The position numbers were made by a program, and so were the translations under genes. 64,000 nt of DNA, taken from the NCBI GenBank assembly GCA_034670405.1, contig JAXDDX010000004.1:8504001-8568000 (forward strand), in the 5' to 3' direction. Shown piece by piece: positions 34,535-45,492 of this stretch. A model generated the notes under the pieces. The model was not told the DNA's origin. It saw nothing but the letters and a program-made list of their open reading frames with translations, and ran no database searches. The DNA is from Hoplostethus atlanticus. Its lineage: Eukaryota; Chordata; Actinopteri; Trachichthyiformes; Trachichthyidae. Each line of letters starts with the position of its first letter. Positions within the stretch are counted from its first letter, which is position 1.

Positions 34535-34536
<2 letters not shown>

Positions 34537-34675
34537 TTGCCCTATGCAGACCTCAATATGTCTCATTTTTGGAGATTTCGAAAAACTCTTCAGATATTCA
34601 AAATGTACTTTCTGTACATTTTTAGCTCTATTAAAGATTGTTTTCTTTCTTTTTCCTTTTCTTGGACGGGTGCAG

Positions 34676-34735
34676 AGATGCGTTCCTTGAACACACCGGT
34701 GGGTCGATAGCCAGGAGTGCCTGTACTCCTGACAG
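34676..34735 (+). CDS. Exon-like segment, 60 nt, phase-neutral (unrecognised)
   Basis: A long pyrimidine tract ends in GACGGGTGCAG (acceptor, ending 34675), and CCTGACAG|GTAAAGC is a good donor at 34736. The 60-base interval is a multiple of three and open in one frame, reading DAFLEHTGGSIARSACTPD. It has the form of a cassette exon. No partner exon or family is recognised, and chance cannot be excluded. Confidence 0.2.
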
Positions 34736-36060
34736 GTAAAGCACTATTACTAATTTATTTCTCACCCTTCCTTAGTCTGGACTAAGAGCCGAGGAGGCCA
34801 TGTCTGGAGGGCCAAGCTAGATTTCAGTCCTGTCAACCTTTTATTTCACCTGTCAGAACGGTGACGGATGTACAAGTGCTTGTTTGCCCTTCCTGTCGTC
34901 TTCAGCCGCATTGGCCATGACAGGCTGCGTGGAGGAAATAGACGGCGTGCACGTTTCAAACCCCTCCTCCCACACACACACACACACATAGTATAGTTGC
35001 TCTCCATCTCCTCATCCTCCTCCTCCTTCTCCTGAGACATCATTTACTCCTATAAAACAAAAACATAAATATAGAGGGGAGAGATAGTGGGGAGGGTGGT
35101 GGTGGATTCGGAGGTCAGGGGTTGGTGGTGTGGGGTTTTAAGGCCAGATGGTGAAAAGACCCGTCCGTCTGAAGGAACATGAGATGTGAGGTGTTTCTGT
35201 GATGAGACGTCAACATCACCACCCAGACAGGAAAACCAAACCCATAAACTGAATTCAACATCATTTTCATCTATAAGAATATAGTAGAAGAGGGTTGGTG
35301 TTTTGGTGAGGATGCTTCCTGTCAATCCTCTGTCCAGATCCTTCAAAAAGTAGCATATGATCCCCTGAAAGGTGTGAAGTCTAATCATCAAACACATTGA
35401 AATGAAAATTGAAACGTGACTATCTCTTACATATTGCTCCCAGTGCGGACGGGGCCTTTTTTTTAAATTGATATATGTGTTTTTCAGTGCTGATTTCAAA
35501 ACTATAACCATTCAACTATGATGTAGACGTGCAGCTCAGCCAAATCCACATAATGACATTAGATTATAGCTCTCCAGACCATGAAAATAAATATGTCTTT
35601 CTGCAGCCTTGGCTTTGAGGTTGGAGAGGTTGGAGGGCCGCGGCTTTTTTGGATACGCATGAAAGCTTTTGTCTTTATTTTACTGATTTATCTGGAAGTA
35701 GTGAGACTTCCTCTCTGTAAACCGCTGAAGGTTTAATGATAGATCCCGTAGAAACACAAGAGAGCTCGGCTCGGCTGGATGCACGGCGGGCCCTGCTGCC
35801 GTCCCATGTGGTGGACTTCTGAAACAGAGGTCTAATTATACACAAACTGGACATCGGCATCAGCAGACGAGCTTCAAATAAAGCCTCAGACGTGCTTTGA
35901 AGGTATCTGACTCTGGATCTGTCTGGTGAAAAATGTCTTGACTATAATGCATGAGCTTATCTTTTTTTTTTTTTGACCTAATAAGACTAAAAATAACAGC
36001 ACTGACCACTGCCATTACCTGATCGGAGCCGTTTACAGAACTATGAAATCATCCAATAAG
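34736..36060. other. Non-genic unique DNA
   Basis: A CA run lies at 34973-34988 and T13 at 35962-35974. A minus-strand ATG frame of 153 codons (35050-35511) is free of repeats but has no recognisable domain, and its length is within chance for this window. Confidence 0.5.
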
Positions 36061-36079
36061 CACACACACACACACACAC
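36061..36079. repeat. (CA)n microsatellite
   Basis: A short perfect CA run. Confidence 0.88.
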
Positions 36080-37059
36080 TCATATTTTGAACCTGATGCC
36101 AGATATTCCCTGTATGTAGAACGTAGAGATGAATCAGGTAGCAGGGGCTTATTTGTCTGTGATGTGTCCATTGGCAGGTATGAGCCGGTTGAGGGGTGGA
36201 GTCCACGTCTCTCCCTCTCCATCAGCCGGTATGGAACCCTGCACAGGGGAACTTTACAATGAGCCTTTGTTTTGGTTGACTCTCCTCCTCTAGCGCTCCT
36301 GTCATCCTTTGATCATGTCAGGCCTCTTGCTCTCTCTCTCTCGCTCTCCGTCTATCTTCATGGGTCTGATGGGAGAGGATCTGCGTTTGGGTGAGACAAA
36401 AGTATCCCATCCACCCCATCCATTTATCCCCCACAGGGGCATTCTTACCCTCCCCACCACCTCACCCTCCCAGCCCCCCTCCTCATGCTCCCCAGTCAGG
36501 TGACAGGAGGTAAGCCAACAGCCCTGGTTTCTCCTAGATACCAGGAGAGGCTTCTCCAACAGCGGGGCCCAGATTAGTTCCCCACCACGCGCTATAACTG
36601 AGGCAAGGGGTCAGCACCTGTGGATATCACACCATGCTGCTGTGGAACGATGTCAAAACATGGAAATCCCTTCATCTGGGCTTACCTGTTTTAGGAATTA
36701 GCAAATTTAGGAGTGTGTTTTTGTTGCATTGCAGGTTCTCAGCCCATTTCAGCTGACAGGGAATGACTGGGACACTGATGATAAGGAGAATGGTTGTATC
36801 CTGTTCAGAGAAGACCGAACCAACCACTCAGGCGCTTTTGATGCAATGGCTGCACTTTGCTTTTTGGGGCACTGCAATATAAGTGTTTCATCTAGTACAT
36901 TAAACCCCACTGCTCTCAATTTAAACTCCTTCTCTTTGTTTTATTTTTTATTTTTATTTTAAAGGGTGTATTGATTTTTTTGTATTTACCCTGGTCATGC
37001 CTATACATCTCTCCCGGCGTCATTCCCCCTCTCAGGCTCGTTCTATCGCCTCGGCCCAA
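36080..37059. other. Non-genic unique DNA
   Basis: No gene seen. A good acceptor near 36297 and the donor GGAG|GTAAGC at 36510 flank a frame that stops nine bases before the donor. A second good acceptor (TTGTTGCATTGCAG, ending 36733) opens into QLTGNDWDTDDKENGC without a clear donor. T-rich sequence lies at 36935-36985. Confidence 0.45.
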
Positions 37060-37330
37060 AGACAGGAAGTGTCAGTCGTCCGCCGCGCATTCGCCGCCGC
37101 CGCCGCCCAGCTTTAAATGCCCCCGAACTCTGTCAATAATATTGATGTAATCCACAGGCATTTTTGAGTGATCCTGCTGTCAGAGGGACATAATGACAGG
37201 CAGTAGAGGCCTGATTGGATCTGCACTACAGCGAGGTCGGCCAGCGCGCAGCACAACGCAGCCAGGCATTGATAAAGTGTCACAGACTTCAGTGCTTTGA
37301 TTAGCCCTTCGACTAATGCCATGCTAAGCA
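37060..37330. promoter_or_regulatory. Enhancer-like block with (GCC)n and TALE motifs
   Basis: A CpG-rich stretch with a (GCC)n run (37092-37108) passes into dense TALE-type motifs. These are CTGTCAATAA (37131-37140), TGATGTAATCC (37143-37153), an inverted CTGTCA/TGACAG pair (37177-37199) and CTGATTGG (37211-37218). CTGTCA and TGATTG/TGACAG are the known core sites of MEIS/PKNOX and PBX. No exon is apparent. This is one of the best enhancer candidates in the window. Confidence 0.4.
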
Positions 37331-37429
37331 GAAACATTACTCTGCCCCCGCTAGCTATACGGCTAGGAGAGGGGAGGGCCGGCCGAGGGGAAAGGGAGAA
37401 AATATGCTCTACAGGGAAATTAACCAATG

Positions 37430-37640
37430 TGGATGAAATGGTGTACCAAGGAAATTCTTGGATAAATTAACAACGCAATTACATTACATGACACGCTGCA
37501 AGATGGATGAGGAAAACTTGGCCGGTATTATGTTCTGTTTTCCAAATTGCAATTTATTTGAGGGCTCTAATGGATGCCGTATTAAAACATCTTGGGCCGC
37601 GGTCAGATTTCATTGTGTGTCACCCAGACGTGATTGATGA
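37430..37640. promoter_or_regulatory. Enhancer-like block (candidate conserved non-coding element)
   Basis: Unique text with AACGCAATTACATTAC, CCAAATTGCAATTTATTTG, CTCTAATGG and GTGATTGATGAC words, separated from the preceding block by about 100 bases. The 87-codon plus frame across it has no recognisable domain. Confidence 0.33.
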
Positions 37641-38089
37641 CCCTCTCTTCCCCGCCCCTCGACCCCCCCTCCTCCTCCTCCTGCAACCCCTTGCTTCACC
37701 CTCCCACTTCCCTCCTACCTCCCCCCCCCCTTCCACACTGCATTCCCTGCACATTTGCTGGGAATTTTAAACATTAGCAACATTTATATGGATCCAGGAG
37801 TATACAATTGATTTTCTTATCACTTAATTTCCTTGCTCGCTCCTGCAACGAGACGATAAATTCTGGGCCACTTGCATAGTGAAAGCAATAGTCCATCTCT
37901 CCTCTCTCGCTCCTCTCCCTCTCTCTCTCTCACCTCGTGGTAAAATTCTATCAATAATGCCATTTTCCTGGAATCTCACCCTCTCGTCATCTCTCCTCTG
38001 ATCTCCCCCTTTGCCTTTTCATGTGCTTTTGTTCCAGTTGCAGTGATAGCTCCGGCTATTCTTGAAATGAAAATATAATCGAAAGTATT
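37641..38089. other. Pyrimidine-rich non-genic DNA
   Basis: C/T-rich runs at 37650-37745 and 37890-37935 with no clear repeat unit. No gene seen. Confidence 0.5.
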
Positions 38090-38270
38090 TTTATTGCTGT
38101 AGCAAATGCATTAGTGCGTAAGGGACATCTGGAAATCATCCGCATTGAACTTGCCCAGTTATGGCGATATCATAGTGACTTTATTTTACCATTCATAATT
38201 ACTCACAGGACAGTGAAAAACCATATGCTGTCGTCTTTGAACTCGGGGGGGGAAATAGGGTTTGCCCAGA
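38090..38270. promoter_or_regulatory. Enhancer-like block (candidate conserved non-coding element)
   Basis: Unique sequence with GCAAATGCATTAG (POU/homeobox-like), GGGACATCTGG, TTCATAATTACTC and GACAGTG words. No exon is seen; motif evidence only. Confidence 0.28.
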
Positions 38271-39457
38271 ATGACCCGAACAAACGTGAAGCAACCCAAT
38301 CCTCGATACACTTTTACCTTTTCAACCACCTCCCTCCCTCACCTCCCTCCCTCCCTCACCCGGGCTCGTTCTCAGCGAGGTGAGCAGCAGCTTCCGGGGA
38401 GGGAAAGGTTAATAACATTCAGAATAAATCAAGTGTGCTGCACATCCCCCTGGATGACATCAGCGAGTGCTCCTCCAACCCATAGGGCCATAAACAGCTT
38501 TGTGTTTTTTCATGTTTGTTTCAGATGTGTGCAAACGGATAAATAATGAATGAGCCGCACTGACGGGACACATATTTCACTTAGCGGAAATGGCTTTAAT
38601 GCAGTCGGCCTGTATTACGCTCCCAATCACTGAGCCCCCGAGAAGCTGCATGGGGGGAAAAGGATGTTCAAACAAAATTCAAAGTGTGTTGAACTCAGGT
38701 GTGCCTCCAATGTAAATGACCTAGTTTTCAGCAAAACTCTGCAACCAGCAACTCACCTGCTGTACAAACCAGAGGGGTGTTACACAGCAGGCTCAGGAGC
38801 TGGAGTTAACATTGTTTTTGTGACCAGTGAGCAAAAATCCACTTGGGTTGAATTCAAAATAATTTCAGGGAATTAAGGAAAAAATTAAGCAAATAGGAGG
38901 AAATGATCTGAATTAAGGAAATTATTTTGTTTTGTCATATTTCTTTGTTCATTGTTGCATTAGACATTACGCCTGTCTGTCAAACCTTTTCCCATACCGC
39001 AAAATTGCATTGCTTATACATTCCCAGCAGCATTTGAATCAAAATGATTATTTGTACTTTTGGGGAGGATGTAGGCTAGAAACTACTTCATATGCAGCCC
39101 CGTGAATTTCCACTGTGGACTTTGATTTCTGGTATGCACGACGTAACTGCACATTCTTATTGTAATTCTCTATTTATTTACGCTCTCCCAACAGAAGTAT
39201 TCTCATAGTGATTTTGGGGAAATTCGGCATGACTTTCCCTTTTTCCCAGGTCTCGATGGTTAAAAACAAAAACGAGGCTGGGGTTTTTTTTGGCGTTCAG
39301 ATGGCTTTTAGAGGGTTTGTCTAAACAAAGTTTGGGGTTTGTAAATAGCGAAGGTTATCTGGCCATCGAGGCCTCCAGATGGCGGCTGAGCCAGACCACC
39401 TGCTATGGGAATGCCTTTCGTTGTGAGGGCTGGATGGAAATATTCAGGCCTGGTTCG
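38271..39457. other. Non-genic unique DNA
   Basis: No gene seen. CCTC-rich sequence lies at 38330-38362. The plus frame at 38664-38876 has protein-like composition but no known match. Confidence 0.5.
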
Positions 39458-39495
39458 CTCTCTCTCTCTCTCTTTCTCTCTTTCTCTTTCTTTTG

Positions 39496-39529
<34 letters not shown>
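39458..39529. repeat. (CT)n to (CA)n compound microsatellite
   Basis: CT with TTTC interruptions (39458-39512), passing directly into CA (39513-39529). Confidence 0.9.
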
Positions 39530-41507
39530 TACATCTTTATGGTTAACATGATCTGATTGAGGATGAGAAGGAGCCCTCTGCTCGTCTTCCCCTTTGAGGA
39601 TTGCTCTGTACTCACCCTCCACCCCGTCACTCTTTTTCCCCATATTGACCCCCCATCACTCTCCCCAGCCTTCACCCCTCTCACCCCTCTGAACAAAACA
39701 GCTGGACAGGGAAGGGCTTTGCTGCAGGTCCAGACCTATCGTGTAAAAAAAGATGACGCATCTTTTGAAGGAACTGGCAAAAGGGAGGAGAGGCGGTTTT
39801 TGGAGAGAGGAAACATAAACAGAGGTGTTTTAATATGACGGTCGCCAGTGGCACACAGGGAAAGTGGAAAGGGGGGGCAAAAGAAAAACTGCTTACAATA
39901 CAAACCCCTCTGAACGACGGCCTGGAGGCCTAGACCATGAAACACAAACCTTGTTTTTAAAGTCTGCATGCAGAAGAATGGGTTTGTCTGTGTCTGTGTG
40001 TGTCTGCAGTTAACGATCATTGCGAGCCAGTTCGAGTAAAGATCCTTTTCTTTGGGGTTTTGGGGTTTTTTGTTTGTTTTTTTGTTTTTAATACTTGGGA
40101 ATCCAGTTAAAGACTAATTTCACGGTGGAAATGCTTTCAATTACAACGTCGAAAACATTAGTATAGTGCATCTGTGTGTTTGTGAGAGAGAAGCCAAACG
40201 ATCTTTTTAAAATCCTTAAGAAAACTGGCCGAGCCCCTTCTCGATTGTTTTCAAATGAAGATCCTCTGATAGCGTATCGCCAATCGTCTGTTTTGACACT
40301 CGGCTTTGATCAAGAGAGGTTCAGCATTGTGGTTGAACACACGCCCTGTTCCCCACAACCCTTCAAGAGGTCATGAAAAGCACCACTGTACATCAAAACA
40401 ACCAACACGCTCCTTTCCCCATCATCCAACATGACACATGTGAGACAACACTGACCACAACAATGGCTCAGCCCTTTTGATGGTAAAATGCCTGAGTGTT
40501 TATTTACATCAGGCAGCTTCCCCCCGCCTGTCCGTCAGTTGTGTGTGTGGCGCGCCGGGGTCTTTTGAAGTCATTGTGGCGAGGTGATGACGCAGCGTCC
40601 CGCCCAGGCAGCCATATTGGCAGCACTTGTTGAGGACACACAGGCAGGATCAGACACAGTGTGTTTGATCAAGGAAAACTTTCCTCTTTATGTCAGAAAA
40701 GATGAGCACGCAGCTGCATTGTGGTTTTTTGATTGGTTGGAGGCGGTGCGGGGGGGAAACGTTTGAATTCAGGCTAACAGTCAAAGTGGATCAGAACCAT
40801 CCACGCCTGTCATGAAGATGTAGGTTAATCCACGGTCTTGTTGGCTGTGTTGGCGATAACGGGGCAGTGAAAGGGGAAATGGAAAACGGCCATAGACAAC
40901 CATTCTCTCATGGATGCACCCAAACACATAGACATGCATCTGTGTGCGCACAAAAGCATGCAGATACACACAAACACATGTACAGACACCATTCCCATCA
41001 CCAACGCTACCACTGCCACAGACAGGCACCAGTCTACACCCCCCGCCCCACCCTTATCCCACAGTGTTAATTAAAGCTGAAAGGTTACAAAAGGTGGGAG
41101 CCAATAACAAGGCCACATATTACATTTAAGTTGCTTCTTCTCCTTACACCCTCTCAATAATTCATGCTATCAGAGAGTCTACAAGGAAGTGGGGCCTCTC
41201 TTCCTCCCAGGAAGCCTCAGACAAGGATCATCTGTCCTCTGGACTCATTCTAAGTAAGGAAGTGTGGGCAACAATACATACCAAGCCAGCCCCAGCCTCA
41301 TAAATAAATATGGTGATTGTTAATGGGGTTTAAAATTACTCGTCGTCTGCTCCCCAGCCGACTCCTAGTGTGACCACCGTGGCATACAAGCACATGGAGG
41401 CTACATGTCCCCGCAGATAGAATGTCTGGCACCAGCGATACCACAAAATGGCCACAATGCCTCCACTTCCTCATCTTCGTCATCGTCCTTATCTTCAGGA
41501 GCATCGT
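39530..41507. other. Non-genic unique DNA
   Basis: No gene seen. A G/T-rich TTTTGGGG-like run lies at 40050-40090. GCAGCCATATTGG at 40609-40621 is partly YY1-like. Positions 40910-41060 are CA-rich and degenerate. Confidence 0.5.
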
Positions 41508-41573
41508 CTTCCTCACCTTTTCTCTCGTTTCAAGGTGAACATTTTCTTCCTCACCTTTTCTCTTGTTTTAAGG
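41508..41573. repeat. 28-bp direct repeat, two copies
   Basis: CTTCCTCACCTTTTCTCTCG and its continuation at 41508-41535 recur at 41546-41573 with two differences, at a 38-bp period. This is a recent local duplication. Confidence 0.85.
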
Positions 41574-42314
41574 GGGCTGTTTTTCCACCAGTGACGGAGC
41601 CGTAGTGTTTTTTCCTTCCAGTGTCGGTCTGAATCCAGAGCTGCTTTTCATTTTTTTCCCTGAGTGTTTACTGATTTCTATCAGTGTTTGAATGTCATTA
41701 CACCTGCGGCCACCAAGGCTATTTTTCTTGAAGTGTATTTTGTTTATCTTCTTCCTGAATTGATTTCACTCTGTTCAAGCATATGCTTTCAGTAGACTGA
41801 TAGCCTTAGTCGACTCATGTAAGGAAATACTGCTCAGGCATGTAAAGAATATAGAGTAATGCTGCATGTTGGCTCTGCGCGTTGCAAAAATATCAAATTT
41901 TTGTAGATGCTGTTATGACTTTTGTAAAAATGTTATTATAATTGCAATACAATACAGCCTTCCATTCCCACCCACTTGTAGTTGGAAATCATTTCTTCTT
42001 CTAATACAGAGAAAGCACAGAACACGCTCTGTAATAGAAATGTAAACTGTCTATGGTTCATGTTTATACTAGCGTTGATAAACATCATGAATTCAGACAG
42101 CATCTGGTCTTAAGGACAGTGTTTATTTTTCTACTGTATGAGAGAGATGATATACTCCTGCCAGATTCCTTTTGGTTCTGTTGCAATATTTCTGCTTGTT
42201 CATGTTCATTTCCTGTTCTAATGAATCATCTGGAACATACTGCATATACAAAAAAAATAGTTTTGAATGGCCACATTTGAGATATGAAAACATGCATTTC
42301 ATTGTTTGTGGGCA
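41574..42314. other. Non-genic unique DNA, AT-rich
   Basis: No gene seen. AT-rich sequence at 41880-42260. Confidence 0.5.
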
Positions 42315-42364
42315 AAAATAACAATAATAATAGTAACAACAATAATAATAATCATCATCATCAT
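42315..42364. repeat. (AAT)n/(ATC)n trinucleotide tract
   Basis: Impure AAT and AAC units turning into ATC units. Confidence 0.8.
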
Positions 42365-43392
42365 AACTTTTTACATTTACATTGATAATTGTATTGACAG
42401 TGTGTAGTGTAGACTGGAGCCTGTCTGTACTCGTCTCCCCACCATGCTGTGGTCTAGTATTTCTTGGTGAGCTTGATTGCATGCCTGTATCTCCCCCTCC
42501 AGGACAACTTGCATTATGGTCCCTCGCTCCCTCAGCATTACGGCTGGAGGAGGCAGCGGTTGTTGGAGAGCCACATCTCCATCTCCATCTCCATCCTCGG
42601 CTTCTGAAATCTGTCACTCAAATAGCATGAGGGCAAAAAAAAAAAAAAATGTTCCGAAATAAAATATCCAACAGGCAAGTGATGCTTCTGTTCTGCGACA
42701 AAATAGTTCTAGGAGGTAACCTGGCAATTTGCCTGAATTCTGTTATTCCCAGCCCCATTCCCATTTCTGTTCCCTACTCCCTAGCGCCAGCCTGAGCTGA
42801 TAACAAGTGAGTGCACTCCCTAGAATGATGGATGGGCCTTAGCCACGGGCTTGTCAGGAGAGGGTGCAGGGCCATATGGAAGTGGCATATGGAAGCTCAT
42901 AGTGGAAGATGGGGCAAAAGGAGGGGAGTGACAGAGATATACATTAAAGGCGCTGCTTTGCTCTTAAAAATGCAAGGTTCATCAGTTTAGTGGGGAATAT
43001 CCGTCAGCGGCGCTTCCTTCTGTGGGATCGGAGGCAGACAAATATGGCGGCTGCAGGAGGTTTCCCTTTTGTGATTGCAGGGAGTTACATTATCCGATTC
43101 AATTTCATCTTCAGGTCGCAAACCGGGATTGTTCTAGGATTGAGATAGGTGATGGGATTTTTTTTTATTATTTTTTTTTAAATCCAAAAGGGTTTCAGTA
43201 CAAAATGATGAAATAATATGAATCACAAAATACTTTTATTTAAGTTTCTTAGTATTTTAGTATTGATCCAGTGTTGTGTTTTTTCCAGTCACATTTCATT
43301 TCATTCAGGAGGATGCCTGCACTCGCCCTGTGAACAAGCATTAATTATGTCTTCAGATCAAGTCATGATCAGTCTATTTTTACCTTTTTTAT
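42365..43392. other. Non-genic unique DNA
   Basis: No gene seen. (CATCTC)n lies at 42573-42596, A15 at 42635-42649 and a T-rich run at 43157-43181. CAAATATGGCGGCTGC at 43039-43054 fits the YY1 consensus well. Confidence 0.5.
43039..43054 (+). promoter_or_regulatory. YY1-like site
   Basis: AAATATGGCGGC contains the AANATGGCGGC core known for YY1. No promoter is visible beside it. Confidence 0.3.
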
Positions 43393-43477
43393 CTGTGTGA
43401 GTGTGTGTGTGTTCATGCGGGTGTGTATGCATGTGTATATGTGTGTGTATCATCGTGTGTGTGTGTCTGTCTGTCTT
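43393..43477. repeat. Degenerate (TG)n microsatellite
   Basis: TG-rich sequence broken by CA, GC and TA steps. Confidence 0.8.
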
Positions 43478-43541
43478 TCTTAGTGCCCTGTGGAGTGTCT
43501 GTGGGCCCTGAGGAACTCTGTTTGATTGTTTAAAGCCCTTC

Positions 43542-43711
43542 TTAATTGGCGCTTTGTCTGTGCACTCCTAAATGAGCCGGGACACCCACGGTGGGGGTTC
43601 CCGTAGAGACCGTGGGCCGCTTGACAGCCCCCACGGTGGGGCCTGTCCCACAACCCCTCAAACTGCCAGCCGCATGACAGCGGCCCGTGCTGCACCACCC
43701 TGGCCAATTAA
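43542..43711. other. Nested inverted repeat
   Basis: The outer arms TTAATTGGC (43542-43550) and GCCAATTAA (43703-43711) match perfectly. Inside, GGGACA (43579-43584) pairs with TGTCCC (43644-43649), and GTGGGGG (43591-43597) with CCCCCAC (43628-43634), giving a stem of about 18 bp with small bulges and a 30-base loop. An alternative stem joins CCCACGG (43585-43591) to CCGTGGG (43610-43616). CCGCNTGACAGC also occurs twice (43617-43628 and 43671-43682). No coding potential or known RNA family is recognised. It may be a regulatory palindrome, an RNA hairpin or a decayed foldback element. Confidence 0.5.
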
Positions 43712-43775
43712 AACTCAGCTGTCAGGACCAGACACTATACCAACACTGGGTGACTGAGTGTGACTGTGAGATAGT

Positions 43776-43815
43776 AGAGAGAGAGAGAGAGAGAGGGAGT
43801 GTGTGTGTGTGTGTG
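43776..43815. repeat. (GA)n to (TG)n compound microsatellite
   Basis: GA at 43776-43795, then TG at 43799-43815. Confidence 0.88.
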
Positions 43816-43998
43816 GTTGTGGTTGTAGAGGGTGTTCGTGTGCTCATGCAATCATTAGCTGATGAATATACCTCCTTTCCCCTCGGCCTCCTCGGCGTTT
43901 GTTTGTGTATGTATTCATTCCTGTGTCATAAGGTGTATGTGAGGCACTCATGCCCATGCATGCTTTAAAATATCCACCCGTGGTTAGGGTTTCCAAGC
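43816..43998. other. Non-genic unique DNA
   Basis: Nothing recognised between the two repeat tracts. Confidence 0.5.
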
Positions 43999-44041
43999 TG
44001 TGTGTGTGTGTGTGTGTGGGTGGGGGTGTGTGTGTGTGTGT
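43999..44041. repeat. (TG)n microsatellite
   Basis: A TG run with a central GGGTGGGGG interruption. Confidence 0.88.
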
Positions 44042-44321
44042 CTGTGTTTCAATATGGGGAAGGTGTGTGCAAGTGTTCTTTGTGAACTGAAGTGCTCAGC
44101 AGACTGGCTGTATTGGGTTACATGCAGAGAGATTTGTAATTCTGAGTAATCACTTAGGATAAGCCCTTACACCATTTTATCTGGTTATGACTGTAGGCCA
44201 AAGTCAATACTCATAGTATAGTAATGAGTAGGGGCTAACTGAGCGCTTTTTATTAAAGCTCTGAGGAGTCAATCTGATGCCAGCCTGCTTCCCTTTGAAA
44301 ATATCTCATTCTCTCATTCTT

Positions 44322-44325
<4 letters not shown>

Positions 44326-44372
<47 letters not shown>
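44326..44372. repeat. (CT)n microsatellite
   Basis: A perfect CT run of about 23 units. Confidence 0.93.
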
Positions 44373-44376
<4 letters not shown>

Positions 44377-45447
44377 GTCCACCTGCAACGTCTATCAGAC
44401 ATTAGGCCTACTGTCTATAGCTGGCAGCAGTACTTCTACCTCTTCTTTGACATCACGTTTTTATTTTCTAACAAACATAAACAAATCCCCCCCCCCAAAA
44501 AAAAAAGAATCAAAGGAGAATTATAGGTACTAGGCAGGATCCCACACATCAAGCAGTTCTCTGAGATATGTTTGCTCAAAATCTTCACGTATAAGTCGTC
44601 ATTTCTCTGCAAAACAGGTATTATGTGAGGAGATTATTCTGGAATGACAAGGATGAGTTAAACCCCCCGTTGGCCAGATCCAGATTTGTAATCTGAGATT
44701 CAAGCATGAGGCATAGATTTAGTTTAATCCCTGCCAAAGGCAAAATACAGTTATTGGAAACTTCTCACCTCCCCATAACCATGTTCGAGCATCACATAAA
44801 AGCTCACCTCAGCAATATAAAATCCTTGGCGTTCTTTTCAACAAAGGGGATCGTCTTACCCTATGGTCTCCTTATTGAATCTTCTGCCTCTCTGTGGTAG
44901 ATATGCTATATGTAGTGAACAATGTAACATTGTTGAGAAAGTACACTAGCACAGTACCCCTGGGCTAGTCTGGGAAGGAGCATGATTTGATTGACAGACA
45001 GTTTCTATGGAGGTAAGTAATAAAGTCAGAGTCAGAACCGGTGCAGCTGCATATCCACCTTTCACCTGCTGTGTGGTTGAATGAAAATACATGATATTCT
45101 TTTTCAGGTTTTTGTGTGTAAGACGAACAATACACCTTTCTTGATAAAAACACAGACACAGATAGAGGATAGATAAATACACATAGGCGAAGTACAATAA
45201 CGTTATAATGGGCAGGACTGTGGAAATGAATATGTCCCCTGCAGAAACAACTGAAGTCTGTGACGGGGTTGAAACAGAGGACAACAAGGAGACTGGACCA
45301 ATCATGACGTCCACCTGTAGAAAACCTCACTTCTTTACTACCTTCATTAGAGATATCGACAGAGCTTACGGTTGAGTACAAATGCTGTACAGTAATCACA
45401 CACACATGCACAATTTCGCGGTGTACGCGCAGATTTGTGCATACATA

Positions 45448-45449
<2 letters not shown>
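44373..45449. other. Non-genic unique DNA
   Basis: C10 then A10 lies at 44487-44506. A good acceptor near 44900 and the donor GGAG|GTAAGTA at 45013 flank sequence with stops in all frames, so any exon there would be non-coding. A minus-strand frame of 220 codons (44965-45627, GTG start) crosses the next CA run and has no recognisable domain. Confidence 0.45.

Positions 45450-45491
<42 letters not shown>
45450..45491. repeat. (CA)n microsatellite
   Basis: A perfect CA run of about 21 units. Confidence 0.93.

Positions 45492-45492
<1 letters not shown>

Noticed and set aside
35050-35511. 153-codon minus frame with ATG
   Set aside because: Repeat-free, but a few frames of this length are expected by chance; no domain, no splice or promoter context.
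36297-36509. Exon between acceptor near 36297 and donor at 36510
   Set aside because: The open frame stops nine bases before the donor and contains a CT run; other frames also stop.
43579-43649. microRNA precursor
   Set aside because: Size and stem suggest a pre-miRNA, but the stem is bulged and very GC-rich, competing folds exist, and no known mature miRNA sequence is present.
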